Source: Leptospira broomii serovar Hurstbridge str. 5399
GTDB taxonomy: Bacteria; Spirochaetota; Leptospiria; Leptospirales; Leptospiraceae
Assembly (NCBI RefSeq): GCF_000243715.2
Contig: NZ_AHMO02000007.1
Location: 248,001-312,000 of the forward strand
Direction of reading: 5' to 3'
DNA length: 64,000 bases
Both the position numbers and the translations under genes were made by a program. Position 1 is the first letter of the stretch; every line of letters starts with the position of its first letter. The notes below the pieces were generated by a model. It saw nothing but the letters and a program-made list of their open reading frames with translations. It did not search any database and was not told the DNA's origin. Below, piece after piece: positions 1-7,946 of the stretch.

Positions 1-392
1 ATTCCGTATTTGTTGGAAACCGAGGAGAGAAAATCGTAGACTTCCTTGTTGTCGGTAGAGGCTTTGCTCAGATCCGCGACCGATCCCACCTGCGCAGTAA
101 TCAAGTGGTCGCAATGTACGGTGGAAGGAACTGCAACTTTATCCCGACCCGCGGACATAAATTGAAGCAACGCCATCTGAGCCGTTGCGTCCTGCATTGC
201 AACTCTATCCGGAGCAAAATCAACGTACGACTTTCCCCTATCGAAAGGGTGTTTCGGTTCTCCAGTCCATAGGTGGGAATACAGAATTTTTTCAGTCAGG
301 GTAAGCGGTTTCCCGACCACTTCCCTAGCCTTCTTTACCAGGGTCCCGATCTTCTCGTACCGAGCGCGGATCATATCTATATCAAATGCCAT
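1..392 (-). CDS. acnA: Aconitate hydratase (N-terminal part, runs off window)
   Basis: Only the first 130 codons are present; the gene continues past the left edge. The translation begins [16 protein letters not shown] and contains [31 protein letters not shown] and [11 protein letters not shown], which are the conserved N-terminal blocks of mitochondrial-type aconitase; the last one holds the substrate-binding DxTAQMA and the HCDH motif. The enzyme interconverts citrate and isocitrate in the TCA cycle using a [4Fe-4S] cluster; the cluster cysteines would lie outside the window. The ATG is preceded by a GGAG ribosome site. Family assignment is confident; the acnA-type symbol is by similarity only. 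Confidence 0.88.
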   Translation of the reverse strand, partial: MAFDIDMIRARYEKIGTLVKKAREVVGKPLTLTEKILYSHLWTGEPKHPFDRGKSYVDFAPDRVAMQDATAQMALLQFMSAGRDKVAVPSTVHCDHLITAQVGSVADLSKASTDNKEVYDFLSSVSNKYG

Positions 393-869
393 TTGTCATC
401 TCCGGGATGGTTTCATCGTCTCTCGGGTATAGTGTACTTGTATAGGATTTTTCAGATAAGAAAGGGCGAGAAATTAGCTAAATTTCGGCTAAAGCGGAAT
501 GCTTTAATTAGATGATAATTTCACATTCGGTTCGAAAGAATTAAATCGGACTGAAGAAGAGACTGAAAAGAATTTAGATATAATTCAAGGCAAAGGGAAC
601 GGTTTCTTTAAGATCCGAAGCAAAAGCTCAAAAAATTTACTTGATGAAGATATTAGAATCCCCGGTTTACATCTTGGTAATGACGATCTTACTCAACGCA
701 ATAAAAATACATAATTCTTCCTATCCAAGCGCTTTATGATCACCTAGCTGTCCGCGCCGACGTTGCACTCGCTTAGCCCGCAGCCATATCGTCGAGTCTT
801 GATCGGCCTGCTACGCTCGAGGAAGGGAACTAATACTATAGGTTAAACTTCTCTTATGTAGTGATTCGC
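393..869. other. Intergenic region, no gene recognised
   Basis: About 480 bp between the aconitase start and the end of the OmpA-family gene. The only open frame is a short one with no ribosome site or recognisable product. The left end must carry the aconitase promoter. I see no tRNA cloverleaf, riboswitch or clear terminator. The 730-830 stretch is noticeably richer in G+C than the AT-rich 480-720 stretch. Confidence 0.4.
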
Positions 870-1898
870 CTATTCGACGATCCGGATTTCTACACGACGA
901 TTTTTTTCCTTTCCGGCTTCCGAGGAATTTTCGGCGATCGGTTCCGTCGCACCTTTGGCCTGGATTAAAACACGCTCGTTGGCTATACCGTTTCCGATTA
1001 GGTAGTCGCGGACCATTTCCGCACGAAGTTTAGAAACTTTTAGATTCGCCTCTTCCTTTCCTTCGTTCGAAGTATGACCGGTAAGGGACGCCTTCAATTC
1101 GGGTTTTCTTTTTAGAAGTTTGGAAAGATGGTCCAGAGTTTTGCGAGAAGAGGGTAAAACGGAGATACTATTCTTATCAAAATGAATGGCGCTCGATTCG
1201 ATTTGCTTAGCTAGCTCCGCGTTCGTGCCTTCCAGTTTGGCCGACTTTGCACCCGAACCGGAAAATAAACTGAATACGCCTTTTTCCGCTTTGTCCGGCG
1301 TCGAATCCTTTTTCGGTTCCCGCTTTTCTACGATATTCTCTTCCTTCTTTTTAGCTGCAGAATGTTTATAGGCGGACGATTTGGATACTTCTTTCGAGGA
1401 ACCGAAAGCATAATAAATCCCGATACCGATTCCGCTTAAAATTAATATGGAAAGAAGTAGGATCGGAATGCCGCTTCTTGTGCGAGGTTTTCCGGCAGAC
1501 GGCGTGGGAATGTAATTCGTATAACCTAAATAAGAGTCGTCCTCTTCAGAGGGAGCGATTGAAAGATCCGAGATTTCTTCGGCGGCAGGAGGCAATTCTT
1601 CCGGTTCTGCGGATTTGGTCTTGGCGGATTTTTCGGCGGCCCATTTTCTAATTTCGGACCGAAACCATTCGTCCGCCTTATCCGTAAACTTATAATTCTC
1701 TCGGATATGCTCTATGGTTTTCTTTTCTATATCCGTGTACGTATTATTATCTTTCACGGCATTCAGAAGCTTTTTCGCGTCGTTTACGGAAATACGACCG
1801 TCACGCTTACCGGAAACGGAAGCATCCGCAATTTCGATCAAACCACGATCGTATTTTTTCCCGTTGATAGTGACGTAATAATTCTGTTTTTTAGCCAT
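870..1898 (-). CDS. OmpA-family protein with one membrane segment
   Basis: 342 residues. Residues 1-90 form a charged N-terminal domain of unknown function (YYVTINGKKYDRGLIEIAD). Residues about 143-165 are a hydrophobic segment (ILLLSILILSGIGIGIYY), followed by a lysine-rich linker. Residues about 235-342 are an OmpA C-terminal domain with IHFDKNSISVLPSS, LTGHTSNEG and NLKVSKLRAEMVRDYL, the pattern that binds peptidoglycan. The layout, cytoplasmic N-terminus, one membrane span and periplasmic OmpA domain, suggests an inner-membrane anchor to peptidoglycan, not a beta-barrel. There is no signal peptide at the N-terminus. The role of the N-terminal domain is not known to me. Confidence 0.8.
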   Translation of the reverse strand: MAKKQNYYVTINGKKYDRGLIEIADASVSGKRDGRISVNDAKKLLNAVKDNNTYTDIEKKTIEHIRENYKFTDKADEWFRSEIRKWAAEKSAKTKSAEPEELPPAAEEISDLSIAPSEEDDSYLGYTNYIPTPSAGKPRTRSGIPILLLSILILSGIGIGIYYAFGSSKEVSKSSAYKHSAAKKKEENIVEKREPKKDSTPDKAEKGVFSLFSGSGAKSAKLEGTNAELAKQIESSAIHFDKNSISVLPSSRKTLDHLSKLLKRKPELKASLTGHTSNEGKEEANLKVSKLRAEMVRDYLIGNGIANERVLIQAKGATEPIAENSSEAGKEKNRRVEIRIVE

Positions 1899-1979
1899 GT
1901 TTCCGTCCGTCCCTTCAGGTTCCCGATCGACTCAGGTGAAAAAAGATTCTTTCGCCTTGTCTCGTATACGGAAAATCAA

Positions 1980-2008
1980 CTCTCGCGTAGTAGGGTACTA
2001 CGTGAGAG
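1980..2008. terminator. Hairpin between epmA and the OmpA-family gene
   Basis: A 13-bp near-perfect inverted repeat, CTCTCGCGTAGTA and TACTACGTGAGAG, with one mismatch and a 3-nt loop. On the minus strand it is followed by a weak T-rich stretch (TTGATTTTCC), so it may end epmA transcription; an operator for the OmpA-family gene is the alternative. Confidence 0.5.
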
Positions 2009-2103
2009 TTTCCGTGCAACCAAAGTTTTACGGTTCTCCTTTGAATATCGAACCGTAGTAAGGTGAATCTTGAACCAATTTACTCCGGAAGTCTAGAATC
2101 TTT

Positions 2104-3051
2104 CTAGTCGAGGCGGCCCCAATACGGACTGATTTGAGATAGGGAATTCGCGCCTAGAAATACAGAAAGCAAGCGATCCAACCCGATCGCATTCCCCGAA
2201 CAGGCGGGGAGACCTCTTTCAAGCGAAAGTAGGAAATCCTCGTCGATAGGAAAGACTTCCTTCCCTAATTTCTTCCGCAGTTCCTGCTCCTTAAAAAAGC
2301 GAAGTCGTTGTTCGGCGGGATCGGATAACTCGTAAAAAGCGTTTCCGAGTTCGATATTTCCGTAGTACGTTTCAAAACGCTTTGCAACCCCGTTTTCTAT
2401 TCGAGCCAATGCGGCCATTTCGGGAGGATAATCGTACAAAAATTGAAACTCGGGTAAGAGTCGCCGCTCAACGAAATTCAAAAAAACTAGATAAAAACAA
2501 TCCTCATATTCCAATTCCTGTATTGAGAGATTCGTCAGGGACGCCTGATTTAGTTTACTTTCTAGAGATGCGCGATCCCAATCGCAACCCGCGTATTGAA
2601 GCAATAAATCCCGAACACGATACCTAGGGAACTTCATATCCGAAATAGATTTCCCGATTCTGTTCTCTAAGGTCCGAATTAGACGTTCGGTCGTATCCAT
2701 TAGGTCGTTCAAATCCGCCCCCACCTGATAGAATTCTAACATAAGAAATTCCGCGGTATGAAGCGGGCTTCCTTTTTCTCCCGAGCGGAACGTATGCGAG
2801 ATTTCGTATACGCGGTCCAAACCTAACGATAAGGCTTGCTTTAAGGAATATTCCGGCGAGGTAACTAAGTACCCGATTTCTTTTCCCGAAGGAGAACGGA
2901 CTTCGAAGGGATCCAAATGGGGCTCCATTCCCGGAACCTTCTTTAAGGCGGGGGTATCTATTTCTAAAAATCCGTCCGAATGAAAAAAGTCCCGGACGGA
3001 CCGCAGAAATCTTCCCCTAGCTTTTATAATTTCTTTGGAAGTGAGATTCAT
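2104..3051 (-). CDS. epmA: EF-P lysine ligase EpmA (GenX/PoxA)
   Basis: 315 residues, the length of EpmA and shorter than lysyl-tRNA synthetase because the anticodon-binding domain is missing. Class II synthetase motifs are visible: motif 2 as ISHTFRSGEKGSPLHTAEFLMLEF (residues about 85-110) and motif 3 as CSGNAIGLDRLLSVFLG near the C-terminus. Known role of the family: attaches beta-lysine to a conserved lysine of elongation factor P, relieving stalling at polyproline stretches. EpmB and EF-P are not in this window. A truncated class-II LysRS paralogue is the only alternative, and the compact length argues for EpmA. Confidence 0.85.
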   Translation of the reverse strand: MNLTSKEIIKARGRFLRSVRDFFHSDGFLEIDTPALKKVPGMEPHLDPFEVRSPSGKEIGYLVTSPEYSLKQALSLGLDRVYEISHTFRSGEKGSPLHTAEFLMLEFYQVGADLNDLMDTTERLIRTLENRIGKSISDMKFPRYRVRDLLLQYAGCDWDRASLESKLNQASLTNLSIQELEYEDCFYLVFLNFVERRLLPEFQFLYDYPPEMAALARIENGVAKRFETYYGNIELGNAFYELSDPAEQRLRFFKEQELRKKLGKEVFPIDEDFLLSLERGLPACSGNAIGLDRLLSVFLGANSLSQISPYWGRLD

Positions 3052-3126
3052 CCGATAACTCCCCTTAATATCCGACTTGCAATATCCAATAAGGAGATCC
3101 TACCTTGTTTCGAGGAAGTTCGTCCC

Positions 3127-3453
3127 TTGGAACAAATTCGTAGATACACTTATTTCGAAATCCGAAAAAAAAACAAAGTCGTCGAAATAGAACCCTTAAC
3201 CGATCAAATCGAAGGCGACTCCTTCAAAGAATTACAATCGGCATTGGCGATGGCTTTTTACGAATCGAATCGGCACGTTAAACTGGAATTGGAAAACGTA
3301 CAATTCCTATCGATCACGGTTTTAGAAAAGCTGATCAAATTCGCTCTAGATCTACGGGAGAAAAATCGAGTTCTTATTTTTTCGCATCCCGCTATGTCGG
3401 TTAGAAAATACTTGGAAAGATTTCGTTTAACGGATGTGATTCTTATCCTCTGA
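3127..3453 (+). CDS. Small STAS-domain-like protein
   Basis: About 108 residues from a TTG at 3127. An in-frame ATG at 2980 would extend it antisense into epmA, and its upstream residues look non-coding; the TTG has a good ribosome site (GAGGAAG, 8 nt upstream). The chain has the alternating pattern of a STAS domain: EIEPLTDQIEGDSFKEL, VKLELENVQFLSITVLEKL and NRVLIFSHPAMSVRKYLERF. In anti-sigma-factor antagonists this centre holds a phosphorylatable serine in a D-S/T-G/S motif; here the equivalent reads QFLSIT, so phosphorylation is possible but unproven. No anti-sigma kinase is adjacent. The 3' end overlaps the convergent gene by 27 bp. Confidence 0.6.
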   Translation: MEQIRRYTYFEIRKKNKVVEIEPLTDQIEGDSFKELQSALAMAFYESNRHVKLELENVQFLSITVLEKLIKFALDLREKNRVLIFSHPAMSVRKYLERFRLTDVILIL

Positions 3454-3873
3454 CCTACGCTTCTTTTCCGGTAGCTTCCAAGCTTGGAAACTGATTTTAA
3501 GTCCAAGATTTCCCAACAGTAAAAGTAATTTAGGAGTTAAGGAAGCTTCCTCTAAACTGCCGTCATTATACTCGACGGAACAATATAACGTTACCGTATG
3601 CTTTTCGCAAACGCTTTGAAATTCTTTGCGATGAGGAGCGATGCGTTCTATAAGTTCCCAAACATGATCTTCTAAGGGAAGATTAGCGTCTTTCTTGGAA
3701 TGGATTTGCCATAATGGAGAACTGACCGGCTCCCCCGAGATAGCCGTTACCGTTTCGGGAACAGGTAGATCAGGTCGAATTCCAGTCTCTCGAGTTATTC
3801 CATGTACGTCCAGGCCAGGTTCAGATATGGCAATCAAGGCCCAAGAGCGAGGAATCATTAAGGGAGATTTCAT
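3427..3873 (-). CDS. Hypothetical protein, DUF4279-like
   Basis: 148 residues. The N-terminal half (WALIAISEPGLDVHGITRETG) and the later VTLYCSVEYNDGSLEEASLTPKLL resemble DUF4279 proteins, small alpha/beta proteins of unknown function in which a residue pattern about limits and columns of a substrate is repeated twice. I am moderately sure of the family and cannot give a function. It ends in a lysine/arginine-rich tail (KKRRSEDKNHIR) that overlaps the convergent STAS gene. Confidence 0.55.
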   Translation of the reverse strand: MKSPLMIPRSWALIAISEPGLDVHGITRETGIRPDLPVPETVTAISGEPVSSPLWQIHSKKDANLPLEDHVWELIERIAPHRKEFQSVCEKHTVTLYCSVEYNDGSLEEASLTPKLLLLLGNLGLKISFQAWKLPEKKRRSEDKNHIR

Positions 3874-4034
3874 TTAGAAATTAATACCTGCCTTTATTTT
3901 GCGATTCTAAGTTGAATTACGAAAAAAAATGACACAACCTAATCCTAAAATCGCTCGAATTTAGTTCTTTAAACATCGATTTTTTTTAAAATGAGCGCAT
4001 TTTTACCCGATTTTCCCAAGTCTTAATTTTTTCT

Positions 4035-4061
4035 TTGAAGCATTTTTCATGGGAATAATAT
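4035..4061 (+). promoter_or_regulatory. Possible promoter of the orphan response regulator
   Basis: TTGAAG, a 15-bp spacer and TAATAT lie about 45 bp before the start codon of the response-regulator gene, within a long AT-rich stretch. The spacing is short for a sigma-70 promoter, so this is a weak call. Confidence 0.3.
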
Positions 4062-4106
4062 GTTGTAATCAGGTTATTTTTTCCATCAAATTCATCTGAG
4101 GCATTT

Positions 4107-4832
4107 ATGAAGAACATTTTGGTCATCGAAGACGATCCGGATATCGGAAATCTCATACGAAAGTCTTTAGATTCGGCCCACTATAAAACCACCATACAAA
4201 CATCCGGTGAAGAAGGGTTGAAATACTATAAAGCAAACCATCCGGATCTTCTAATTTTAGACCTCTCTCTTCCCGACATCGACGGCATGGACGTGTGCCG
4301 TACAGTAAGAAGAACCGACGAAAATACCCCTATTTTTATCGTAACCGCGCGCAATGAAGAAATCGATCGCATAATGGGATTGGAACTCGGAGCGGACGAT
4401 TATATTACGAAGCCCTTTTCCGTTAGAGAACTTAAAACCAGGGTGGATGTATTCTTCCGCCGATGGGACAAAAAAGCGGGTATTAAACCGAATATCGGAA
4501 GCGGCGGTGAAATTATCCGAGGCAGCTTGAAAATCGATCCGGTCCGACGTAGAGTAACACTGAAAGACCAAGTCATCAATATTTCCCGTAAAGAATTCGA
4601 TATCCTTCAGCTAATGGCGACCTCTCCCGGAAAAGTATTCTCTCGAGAAATGATCCTGGAAGCGGTATGGGGAATGGAATGGGACGGATTCGAAAGAATG
4701 ATCGATTCTCATATCAAACGGATCCGATCGAAACTCGAAAAGAATTCCGCCCAACCGGAATGGATCGAAACGATTTGGGGAATCGGGTATAGATTTTCCG
4801 ATAATTACGACAATATAGTAATTCCGGATTAA
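4107..4832 (+). CDS. OmpR/PhoB-family response regulator (orphan)
   Basis: 241 residues. Receiver domain 1-120 with the acidic pair ED (8-9), the phosphoacceptor Asp52 in [13 protein letters not shown], the switch threonine in IFIVTARN and the conserved lysine in DDYITKPFS. Residues about 140-235 are a winged-helix DNA-binding domain ([51 protein letters not shown]). It is therefore expected to bind tandem direct repeats when phosphorylated. No histidine kinase is next to it; the flanking genes run in other directions or are separated by a terminator. Target genes cannot be read from this context. Confidence 0.9.
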   Translation: MKNILVIEDDPDIGNLIRKSLDSAHYKTTIQTSGEEGLKYYKANHPDLLILDLSLPDIDGMDVCRTVRRTDENTPIFIVTARNEEIDRIMGLELGADDYITKPFSVRELKTRVDVFFRRWDKKAGIKPNIGSGGEIIRGSLKIDPVRRRVTLKDQVINISRKEFDILQLMATSPGKVFSREMILEAVWGMEWDGFERMIDSHIKRIRSKLEKNSAQPEWIETIWGIGYRFSDNYDNIVIPD

Positions 4833-4863
4833 GCGAATTTTATTCTTATAACTCCTATCGAGA

Positions 4864-4890
4864 AAAGGCCCTCTTTCAGGGCCTTTCTTT
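4864..4890 (+). terminator. Rho-independent terminator after the response regulator
   Basis: A 9-bp perfect stem, AAAGGCCCT and AGGGCCTTT, with a 5-nt loop, followed by CTTTTA. It sits 32 bp after the stop codon. Confidence 0.85.
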
Positions 4891-5173
4891 TATACTTAGG
4901 CATTCCGGATGCACGAAATATTTCGGGTCATTTTCCCCAGCTCTTAAAGCGAACTATCCGAAGATATATTAAATATCTATAATTAAATATGATTTGTTCG
5001 AAGGACAAACTTTCGGAATTTCCTGGCAAACATCATTCGGTAGTCGTCGGAATGGATCAGATTCAACTTGAAAGAATAAGTCGACTGCGGGTTCATAATA
5101 TTGTCAAAGATTTCAATCGTACGAATCTCTACGAAATGGGATCGTTATCAGTTTAGAGGAAAAACGAAGTATC

Positions 5174-5965
5174 ATGAAAAATATCAGAATCGAAGAAAAA
5201 GGACCCTTGGCGTGGATATGGCTGGATCGATCTCCTTCCAACGAAATGACGGAGGAACTGATGGACGAGTTGATCGAGGCGCATAAAATTCTTGGCGCAA
5301 AAAAAAGCGTTCGTGCGGTTTTAATCGGTTCTCAAAACGAAAAATTTTTTTCGAACGGTTTAGATCCTCGTTATATGCTGGAACGCTCCGCGGAAGATAG
5401 AGTCAAAGTGTTCGCAAAATTGTTCGATATGATGCGAATCATTTATACGTTCCCTAAGCCGCAGGTAACCGTCATTAACGGACACGCGATGGCTGGCGGC
5501 GCGGTACTCGGAATTCTAACCGACTTTCGGTTTATGGGAAACGGAAAATCTCGATACTGCTTCTCGGAAGTATTGGTCGGCCTGACGATACCGCCTACTC
5601 TACTAAATATCATAGGATCGGTGGTCGGCAAAGCTAAATTACGGGACGTCGCAATGTTGGGAACGGCCTATAAACCGGAAGAAGCAAAAGCGATCGGACT
5701 CGTCGATCTCGTTTTCCCTGTCGAAGAATTACATAAAAAATCGGAAGACTATATGTTAGATGTATTGAATCTTCCTCAGGCAAGCCTTGAGTCTCTTAAG
5801 CGAGGCATCAGAAAAGATCTGATTCAGGAGTTCGACGCTCCGACGGATTTATTGATCCAAGAATTCAAACCGTTCGTTTCCGGAAATTTCGACGAAGGCT
5901 TAAAGGCCGTATTAGAAAGAAGAAAACCGAAATTCAGCCAAGAGGTTGCCAGTATCTCGAAGTGA
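5174..5965 (+). CDS. Enoyl-CoA hydratase/isomerase family protein (crotonase fold)
   Basis: 263 residues, the usual size of the family. Oxyanion-hole loops are visible as FFSNGLDPRYM and NGHAMAGGAVLG. In classical hydratases two glutamates act; here the position after GG in the second loop is not acidic (GGAVLGILTDF), while the glutamate in CFSEVLVGL is kept. One-glutamate members are often delta3-delta2-enoyl-CoA isomerases, so an isomerase role in unsaturated fatty-acid oxidation is a reasonable inference. The substrate is unknown. The gene stands alone between a terminator-bearing region and the convergent pterin dehydratase gene. Confidence 0.82.
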   Translation: MKNIRIEEKGPLAWIWLDRSPSNEMTEELMDELIEAHKILGAKKSVRAVLIGSQNEKFFSNGLDPRYMLERSAEDRVKVFAKLFDMMRIIYTFPKPQVTVINGHAMAGGAVLGILTDFRFMGNGKSRYCFSEVLVGLTIPPTLLNIIGSVVGKAKLRDVAMLGTAYKPEEAKAIGLVDLVFPVEELHKKSEDYMLDVLNLPQASLESLKRGIRKDLIQEFDAPTDLLIQEFKPFVSGNFDEGLKAVLERRKPKFSQEVASISK

Positions 5966-5979
5966 TTTACGAACACCGT

Positions 5980-6294
5980 TTAAGAAATGTCGTGTTTGTA
6001 AGCTTTCTCAGAAAACAAAGCCAACTCTAGGTCCAAATTCGAAAGGCCTTTAAGAGAATGAGTGAAAACTTCCAGACCGACATTTCCGTAGCTGACTCTC
6101 AGATCCGGATGATGATCCAATCTTTCCGCTTCTCGAGCGATTTCGTTTACGAAACGAATCCCTTCCGAGTAGGTAGAAAACTGAAAATTTTTGCGGATTC
6201 TATACACTCCGTCAATAGGAAGAACTTCCCATGAATCGGGAAGATTCTTCCGAATCTCTTCGGGGTCCATTTTGCGCGTAGAACTCATACTCAT
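5980..6294 (-). CDS. phhB: Pterin-4a-carbinolamine dehydratase
   Basis: 104 residues, typical for the family. The signature EAERLDHHPDLRVSYGNV plus THSLKGLSNLDLELA holds the active-site histidines (H-H and the later TH). It dehydrates 4a-hydroxytetrahydrobiopterin, the product formed by aromatic amino-acid hydroxylases, and can also act as a dimerisation cofactor. No hydroxylase gene is in the window. A start a few residues downstream (M at residue 3 or 9) is also possible. Confidence 0.85.
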   Translation of the reverse strand: MSMSSTRKMDPEEIRKNLPDSWEVLPIDGVYRIRKNFQFSTYSEGIRFVNEIAREAERLDHHPDLRVSYGNVGLEVFTHSLKGLSNLDLELALFSEKAYKHDIS

Positions 6295-6318
6295 GTTTTA
6301 CGACAGGAACGGAAAAAT

Positions 6319-6732
6319 CTACAGAACTTTCTTTAAAGCCTGTTTGATTTTTTCGGCGTCATCGATCGCTCCGTTTGAAAGTGATCCGGCTCTTGCCATT
6401 AAATTTACCGCTCCGTCCATCCTGGCTTTTAATTCTTCGATTTTGTGAAGTTGATCGTTGAGAAATGCCAATTTCGATTCTATCTCCATTTCCTTTCTCT
6501 CCAAAAGAAGTTTGTAATTTTCCAACTCTTGGATTTTTTTACGAGTCTTCTTGGCCTCCGTATCTACGTCTTTACGGTAATATTTTTCCAGCTCTTTCTC
6601 CGCCTGAGCATGGCGGTCTGCTTCGGCTTTGAATTCCCGCTTGAGGTGCTTTAGGGCTTGTCGATAGGCTCTATTATAAATTCTCTGGCGTTGTTTACGA
6701 CGAATTTTGGCGATTTTTGAAACGAAATTCAT
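6319..6732 (-). CDS. Hypothetical coiled-coil protein
   Basis: 137 residues, highly charged, almost entirely helical. Residues 1-35 are very basic (KIAKIRRKQRQRIYNRAYRQALK); residues 35-115 have heptad-like spacing (KKIQELENYKLLLERKEMEIESKLAFL). There is no signal peptide and no membrane segment. I do not recognise a family. It is 24 bp upstream of the pterin dehydratase gene on the same strand and could be co-transcribed with it. Confidence 0.6.
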   Translation of the reverse strand: MNFVSKIAKIRRKQRQRIYNRAYRQALKHLKREFKAEADRHAQAEKELEKYYRKDVDTEAKKTRKKIQELENYKLLLERKEMEIESKLAFLNDQLHKIEELKARMDGAVNLMARAGSLSNGAIDDAEKIKQALKKVL

Positions 6733-6868
6733 AACGTTTCCCCTACTGAAAATCTTAAGGTCAAATCGGGTTTCGCTTTAAGAGAACTACTCGGAAGAGC
6801 AGAGTCCCTGATTGACCACTCTGACAATTATACTAGAATTTTCGACTGAATTCTTCCCGAATTAAAAG

Positions 6869-6900
6869 CCATAAAAATGATTTTATGGACGCTTTTGACA
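6869..6900 (+). promoter_or_regulatory. Dyad and -35-like box before the YqjD-like gene
   Basis: A perfect 8-bp inverted repeat, CCATAAAA and TTTTATGG with a 4-nt loop (6869-6888), lies directly before a consensus TTGACA (6895-6900), about 65 bp upstream of the start codon. No convincing -10 box sits at the expected distance, so an activator-dependent or operator-controlled promoter is one reading. Confidence 0.35.
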
Positions 6901-6964
6901 TTTTTGGAAAGTTCTTGAAATAGGAATAGAGTTCTCTAATAAGAGACCTTGGAGGACCGCTTTT

Positions 6965-7240
6965 ATGTCCAATGCCGAAAGCCTCAACGAGGAGTTGGAA
7001 TCCCTCAAAGAAAAGGCTAAAAAAATCACAGGGAAAGCTAGAGAGGAATACTTGGAACACGTATCAGATCTAAAAGAACGTCTGAAGCAAGTCACAGGCG
7101 AAACAAGCGAGAGAGCAAAGCAGATCATCGATCAAACGGGAGTCTATATCAAAGAAAACCCCCAAAAAGCGACCCTAATCGGACTCGGGGTTGGCGTCGG
7201 ATTAGGCCTGATCATCGGTCTTCTAATTCGTAGGAAATAA
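6965..7240 (+). CDS. DUF883 (YqjD/ElaB-like) membrane-anchored protein
   Basis: 91 residues. An amphipathic helical domain ([29 protein letters not shown]) with internal repeats is followed by the typical [28 protein letters not shown] tail: a glycine-rich membrane helix ending in positive charges. In E. coli such proteins bind ribosomes at the inner membrane in stationary phase. The gene leads a three-gene set whose order (YqjD-like, YqjE-like, small third protein) matches the enterobacterial yqjDEK arrangement, suggesting a related stress role. Confidence 0.75.
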   Translation: MSNAESLNEELESLKEKAKKITGKAREEYLEHVSDLKERLKQVTGETSERAKQIIDQTGVYIKENPQKATLIGLGVGVGLGLIIGLLIRRK

Positions 7241-7251
7241 AGGAAACTTCT

Positions 7252-7632
7252 TTGGCGCGTAAAAAGGAGAACTCTCAGACTAAAACCGCGGAATCCGAAA
7301 CACAAAATGGCGATGGTTTTTTTAATAGCTTCGAATTAAAAGGCCATCTCCTTTCTTTGGTCGATTCCTTTCTCGAATATATCGAAACTCTTCTACTATA
7401 TCTTCGAAAATCTGCGGAAGAAAAAGTTAAACGAGGAGTACAAGCTTATGTATTCCTTAGGATCGGATTTTATTTTCTGGGATTAGCATCGCTTCTTTTT
7501 ATAGGTGCCTTCTTTCTTTATCTATTAAAGACGTTTGGTGATCCTATTTTTGCCGCGCTCGGAACCGGGGGGCTTTGTTTATTTTTTTCGCTCTTTTCCC
7601 TGGCTATTGTCGCGTCTAGATTGAAAGGTTAG
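7252..7632 (+). CDS. YqjE-like / phage-holin-superfamily membrane protein
   Basis: 126 residues from a TTG start with an AAAGGAA ribosome site just upstream. A charged N-terminus of about 65 residues precedes two hydrophobic segments (FLRIGFYFLGLASLLFIGAFFLYLL and ALGTGGLCLFFSLFSLAIVASRL), the layout of YqjE / putative Actinobacterial Holin-X proteins. It follows the DUF883 gene after 11 bp and is presumably co-transcribed. Function is not established for the family beyond association with YqjD-type proteins. Confidence 0.65.
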   Translation: MARKKENSQTKTAESETQNGDGFFNSFELKGHLLSLVDSFLEYIETLLLYLRKSAEEKVKRGVQAYVFLRIGFYFLGLASLLFIGAFFLYLLKTFGDPIFAALGTGGLCLFFSLFSLAIVASRLKG

Positions 7633-7639
7633 CCGGACT

Positions 7640-7939
7640 ATGCCGAGGAAGAGTAAGCAGGAAAAAGTCGCCGGATTAGGCCTAAATCCTTTTTTAGGCT
7701 CCGATGATTTTCTAGAAAAAGATCCGGAAACGATGAGTTCGGAAGAGTTAAAACTTTATCTTCATATTAAAAAATTGAAAGTAAGGCTGGAATTCGAAAG
7801 GTTTCAATCCTCGTTAAATTATACGGGAATGTTATTCGAAGCCTTAGATCGTCTAGGAATACGCGACGCTCTCCTGGCTTGGGTTGAAAAACAAGCTTTC
7901 GGCGGAGAAACCCCGAAACAACAACCTAATTCCGAGTAA
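7640..7939 (+). CDS. Hypothetical protein, third gene of the YqjDE-like operon
   Basis: 99 residues, soluble and charged, with a helical centre (SSEELKLYLHIKKLKVRLEFERFQSS). It begins 7 bp after the preceding stop codon with no room for a promoter, so it is in the operon. It sits where yqjK lies in enterobacteria but I see no sequence similarity that I could name. It ends 7 bp from the convergent pyruvate kinase stop. Confidence 0.55.
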   Translation: MPRKSKQEKVAGLGLNPFLGSDDFLEKDPETMSSEELKLYLHIKKLKVRLEFERFQSSLNYTGMLFEALDRLGIRDALLAWVEKQAFGGETPKQQPNSE

Positions 7940-7946
7940 GATCTGT

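Noticed and set aside
1707..2066. 119-residue open frame
   Set aside because: Antisense to the OmpA-family gene for most of its length and reads through the hairpin at 1980.
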